Shown here: positions 6,982 through 7,804 of the stretch, piece by piece
Position numbering within the stretch: the stretch's first letter is position 1
How the letters are laid out: the number at the start of each line of letters is the position of its first letter
Assembly: GCA_020349865.1 (NCBI GenBank)
Contig: CP070700.1
Location: 2,814,564-2,822,367 of the forward strand
Length of the DNA: 7,804 nt
Source of the DNA: Desulfobacteraceae bacterium
Lineage (GTDB): Bacteria > Desulfobacterota > DSM-4660 > Desulfatiglandales > Desulfatiglandaceae
Direction of reading: 5' to 3'
Notes under the pieces: model-generated
What the model was told of the DNA's origin: nothing
Seen by the model: the letters and a program-made list of their open reading frames with translations, nothing else
The model's database searches: none
Translations under genes and position numbers: made by a program

Positions 6982-7114
6982 CCTGCAAGCCCTCCTCTGT
7001 AAAAATCCATGAGCCGCCGATGCGCGCGGCACCCAGTTCACCCGCATAAGAATATACCCATCGAACGGATTTTCCAAGCCTCTCGGCAACATTTTTTGGG
7101 TCCAGGATTTTCAT
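6815..7114 (-). CDS. Excisionase-like small HTH protein
   Basis: A 99-residue protein whose first half, ILDPKNVAERLGKSVRWVYS through GGSWIFTEEGLQDAIQRKR (residues 3-51), is a MerR/AlpA-type helix-turn-helix with a short wing, the kind found in phage excisionases (HTH_17-like). Such proteins bend DNA near att sites and steer integrase toward excision, and may repress their own promoter. The ATG at 7114 has no strong SD. The second half (52-99) is Gln/Lys/Arg-rich with no recognisable domain and overlaps the integrase start by 167 bases in another frame. The HTH part is convincing; the tail may be only what remains between the HTH and the next stop. Confidence 0.72.
   Translation of the reverse strand: MKILDPKNVAERLGKSVRWVYSYAGELGAARIGGSWIFTEEGLQDAIQRKRGNMAEQGLFSGQTIHQTVQNQKRSPEMGKRKTQGVKGVKQEDLYSLLT
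6991..6997 (-). promoter_or_regulatory. Strong ribosome binding site for the integrase
   Basis: GAGGAGG on the minus strand stands 9 bases before ATG 6981. It lies inside the xis-like gene and decides the integrase start, excluding the longer in-frame extension to 7092. Confidence 0.75.
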
Positions 7115-7175
7115 AGTAATTTAATTTCGTCTTGAGGACCTACTGCCTCTCTAGTTTCCCGGCAGATGCAAAAAT

Positions 7176-7190
7176 ACCAGCCCGGCTGGT
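7176..7190. promoter_or_regulatory. 15-bp perfect palindrome, candidate operator upstream of xis
   Basis: ACCAGCCCGGCTGGT has perfect 7-bp arms around one central base, 62 bases upstream of the xis start. It overlaps a minus-strand TTGACC (7193-7188) that could be a -35 box. A related imperfect palindrome lies one spacing to the right, and each is followed by TCAAA on the plus strand. This suggests a repressor or Xis binding pair. Confidence 0.45.
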
Positions 7191-7201
7191 CAAACATTTG
7201 T

Positions 7202-7213
7202 CCAGCTCCCTGG
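7202..7213. promoter_or_regulatory. Second CCAG..CTGG palindrome, candidate operator
   Basis: CCAGCTCCCTGG has 4-bp arms CCAG/CTGG, and TCAAA follows at 7216-7220. Centre-to-centre distance to the palindrome at 7176-7190 is about 24 bases. Minus-strand TTGACA (7219-7214), an exact -35 consensus, abuts it, but no good -10 box follows at 16-18 bases. Confidence 0.35.
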
Positions 7214-7268
7214 TGTCAAATCTGATCAGCCTTTCTCCTAGTGCTTTTTCTAAGTGAAACCCCTACCA

Positions 7269-7426
7269 TTTTGTTCCATAGACGGTGTTTCTGGAACCAA
7301 ACAACCGATCAAACCCTTGTAATTTCAATTAATTACAATTCCTTTTTCGTTCCGGGCCAGATTTTGGTTCCGATCAGTTTTTGTTGGTTCCATTTCGTTC
7401 CGCTTTCGTTCCGCCGTGGAACCAAT
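7269..7426. repeat. Array of eight TTT[C/G]GTTCC[G/A] 10-mers
   Basis: Forward copies start at 7269, 7345, 7363, 7383, 7393 and 7404; three are exactly TTTCGTTCCG (7345, 7393, 7404). Inverted copies lie at 7292-7301 and 7417-7426. Start spacings in the dense part are 18, 20, 10 and 11 bases, close to one or two DNA turns, which suggests a protein bound on one face. GTTCC at 7408 and GGAAC at 7418 form an inverted pair with a 5-base spacer. The rightmost copy touches the stop codon of the next gene. Possible roles are integrase arm sites, excisionase sites, iterons or operators; the sequence alone does not choose. Confidence 0.7.
7317..7338. promoter_or_regulatory. AT-rich 8-bp inverted repeat within the repeat array
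   Basis: TTGTAATT (7317-7324) and AATTACAA (7331-7338) are perfect inverted arms around TCAATT. It sits between the outlying and the clustered GTTCC copies. It could be an operator or an easily melted segment. With the items above it accounts for most of the 311 bases between xis and the right-edge gene, where I see no protein-coding gene. Confidence 0.4.
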
Positions 7427-7804
7427 TAGACGAGAGGAATTATTCGGAGCAAGGGATTGCCTCTTCCTCCAGGTACTGTCACTTTTTCAATCAACCCCTT
7501 CTCAAGCATTTGATTGAGCAACGTCTGCCGTTTTCTGCCGCGTTTCAGCTTTAGCTTTTTATCCAGCTCAGTAGCCAAGATCGGCTCATGATAGATGCGG
7601 TAATGTTCTCTTATCACGCTCAATGCCTCGGCTTCCATGTCAGTCAATGGTTCATCAGTCGGGGTTGAATCCTTTGATTGATACCTTTTATTTATCTCTC
7701 GGATCTCATCATCAGATGGCGTGTGAATTTCACTGAAGGGTGGTCGAACGTAAAACTTCAATATATTTCTATTTGAGTCCTCTAAAATTGCTTGCCCTTC
7801 TTGA
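7426..7804 (-). CDS. C-terminal part of an unidentified protein with a winged-helix-like end (runs off the right edge)
   Basis: The frame is open to the window edge: upstream of the TTG at 7761 it continues without a stop as QEGQAILEDSNRNI, so the true start lies beyond 7804 and the TTG is unlikely to be the start. Visible are 125 residues. After FYVRPPFSEI comes a charged linker, then LTDMEAEALSVIREHYRIY, helices with ELDKKLKLKRGRKRQTLLNQ, and MLEKGLIEKVTVPGGRGNPL. The pattern of three helices followed by a two-strand hairpin fits a winged-helix DNA-binding domain. The GQAIL...FYVRPP part faintly recalls C-termini of HerA/TraG-type DNA-pumping ATPases, a weak impression only. As the next gene after xis it is probably part of the same element. 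Function not assigned. Confidence 0.75.
   Translation of the reverse strand, partial: QEGQAILEDSNRNILKFYVRPPFSEIHTPSDDEIREINKRYQSKDSTPTDEPLTDMEAEALSVIREHYRIYHEPILATELDKKLKLKRGRKRQTLLNQMLEKGLIEKVTVPGGRGNPLLRIIPLV

Larger units (their letters stand above)
5900..7804. mobile_element. End of an integrated genetic element at tRNA-Glu (runs off the right edge)
   Basis: The order tRNA-Glu, tyrosine recombinase with its 3' end toward the tRNA, excisionase-like HTH gene, and a repeat-rich control region is the standard border of a prophage, satellite or integrative island. The other end is outside the window, so size and type are unknown. No capsid, relaxase or replication gene can be identified here with confidence. 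The recombinase looks inactivated, suggesting an element no longer able to excise alone. Confidence 0.65.

Noticed and set aside
6982..7092. N-terminal extension of the integrase to 7092
   Set aside because: The extension is the xis HTH sequence read in another frame, and GAGGAGG at 6991-6997 supports the start at 6981.
7269..7426. CRISPR array
   Set aside because: Repeats are only 10 bp, in both orientations, with 0-10 base gaps in the dense part; no 25-40 bp repeats with unique spacers.
7241..7429. 62-residue plus-strand ORF over the repeat array
   Set aside because: Its aromatic and Val-Pro-rich translation arises from the GTTCC repeats and AT-rich sequence; no SD and no domain.
7426..7761. 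Complete 111-residue gene starting at TTG 7761
   Set aside because: The frame remains open upstream to the window edge with protein-like sequence, and there is no SD before the TTG, so a truncated longer gene is more likely.

Overview
This window looks like chromosomal DNA of a Gram-negative bacterium of moderate GC content. The mix of genes would fit a sulfate-reducer-type (Desulfobacterota) genome, but that placement is inferred from overall resemblance and not from a diagnostic marker. It has two parts: a peptide-type ABC importer operon on the minus strand (positions 1-5476), and the end of an integrated genetic element (about 5900-7804) inserted beside two tRNA genes.

Left part. Read on the minus strand from 5476 leftward, the order is permease YejB, permease YejE, a YejA-like substrate-binding protein anchored by an N-terminal membrane segment, an OppD/DppD-type ATPase with an SD-supported TTG start, and the first 23 codons of an OppF/DppF-type ATPase that runs off the left edge. 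Together these make a complete oligopeptide/microcin-C-type importer: binding protein, two-permease channel, two ATPases. In E. coli the two ATPase halves are fused in YejF; here they are separate genes. The first four genes are tightly packed. The two ATPase genes are 358 bases apart, and most of that gap is a 214-bp element with perfect 12-bp terminal inverted repeats, which resembles a MITE or dispersed palindromic repeat.

Middle. Positions 5477-5746 form the operon leader and the shared upstream region. tRNA-Gln(CTG) and tRNA-Glu(CTC) follow on the plus strand, three bases apart, both with encoded CCA, and then a rho-independent terminator.

Right part. Directly after the tRNA-Glu lies a tyrosine-recombinase gene on the minus strand. 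It is interrupted by an in-frame TAA and has Arg where the catalytic His of the HxxR motif is expected. Upstream of it is a small excisionase-like HTH gene that overlaps the integrase out of frame. The order tRNA - int 3' end - xis is the lambda-like arrangement for an element integrated at a tRNA. Upstream of xis is a 311-base control region with two operator-like palindromes, an AT-rich inverted repeat and eight copies of a 10-mer (consensus TTT[C/G]GTTCC[G/A]), several of them spaced by about one or two helical turns. The window ends inside a minus-strand gene whose C-terminus looks like a winged-helix domain. I did not find a recognisable novel defence or metabolic system. The most unusual material is the organised control region and the apparently inactivated recombinase.
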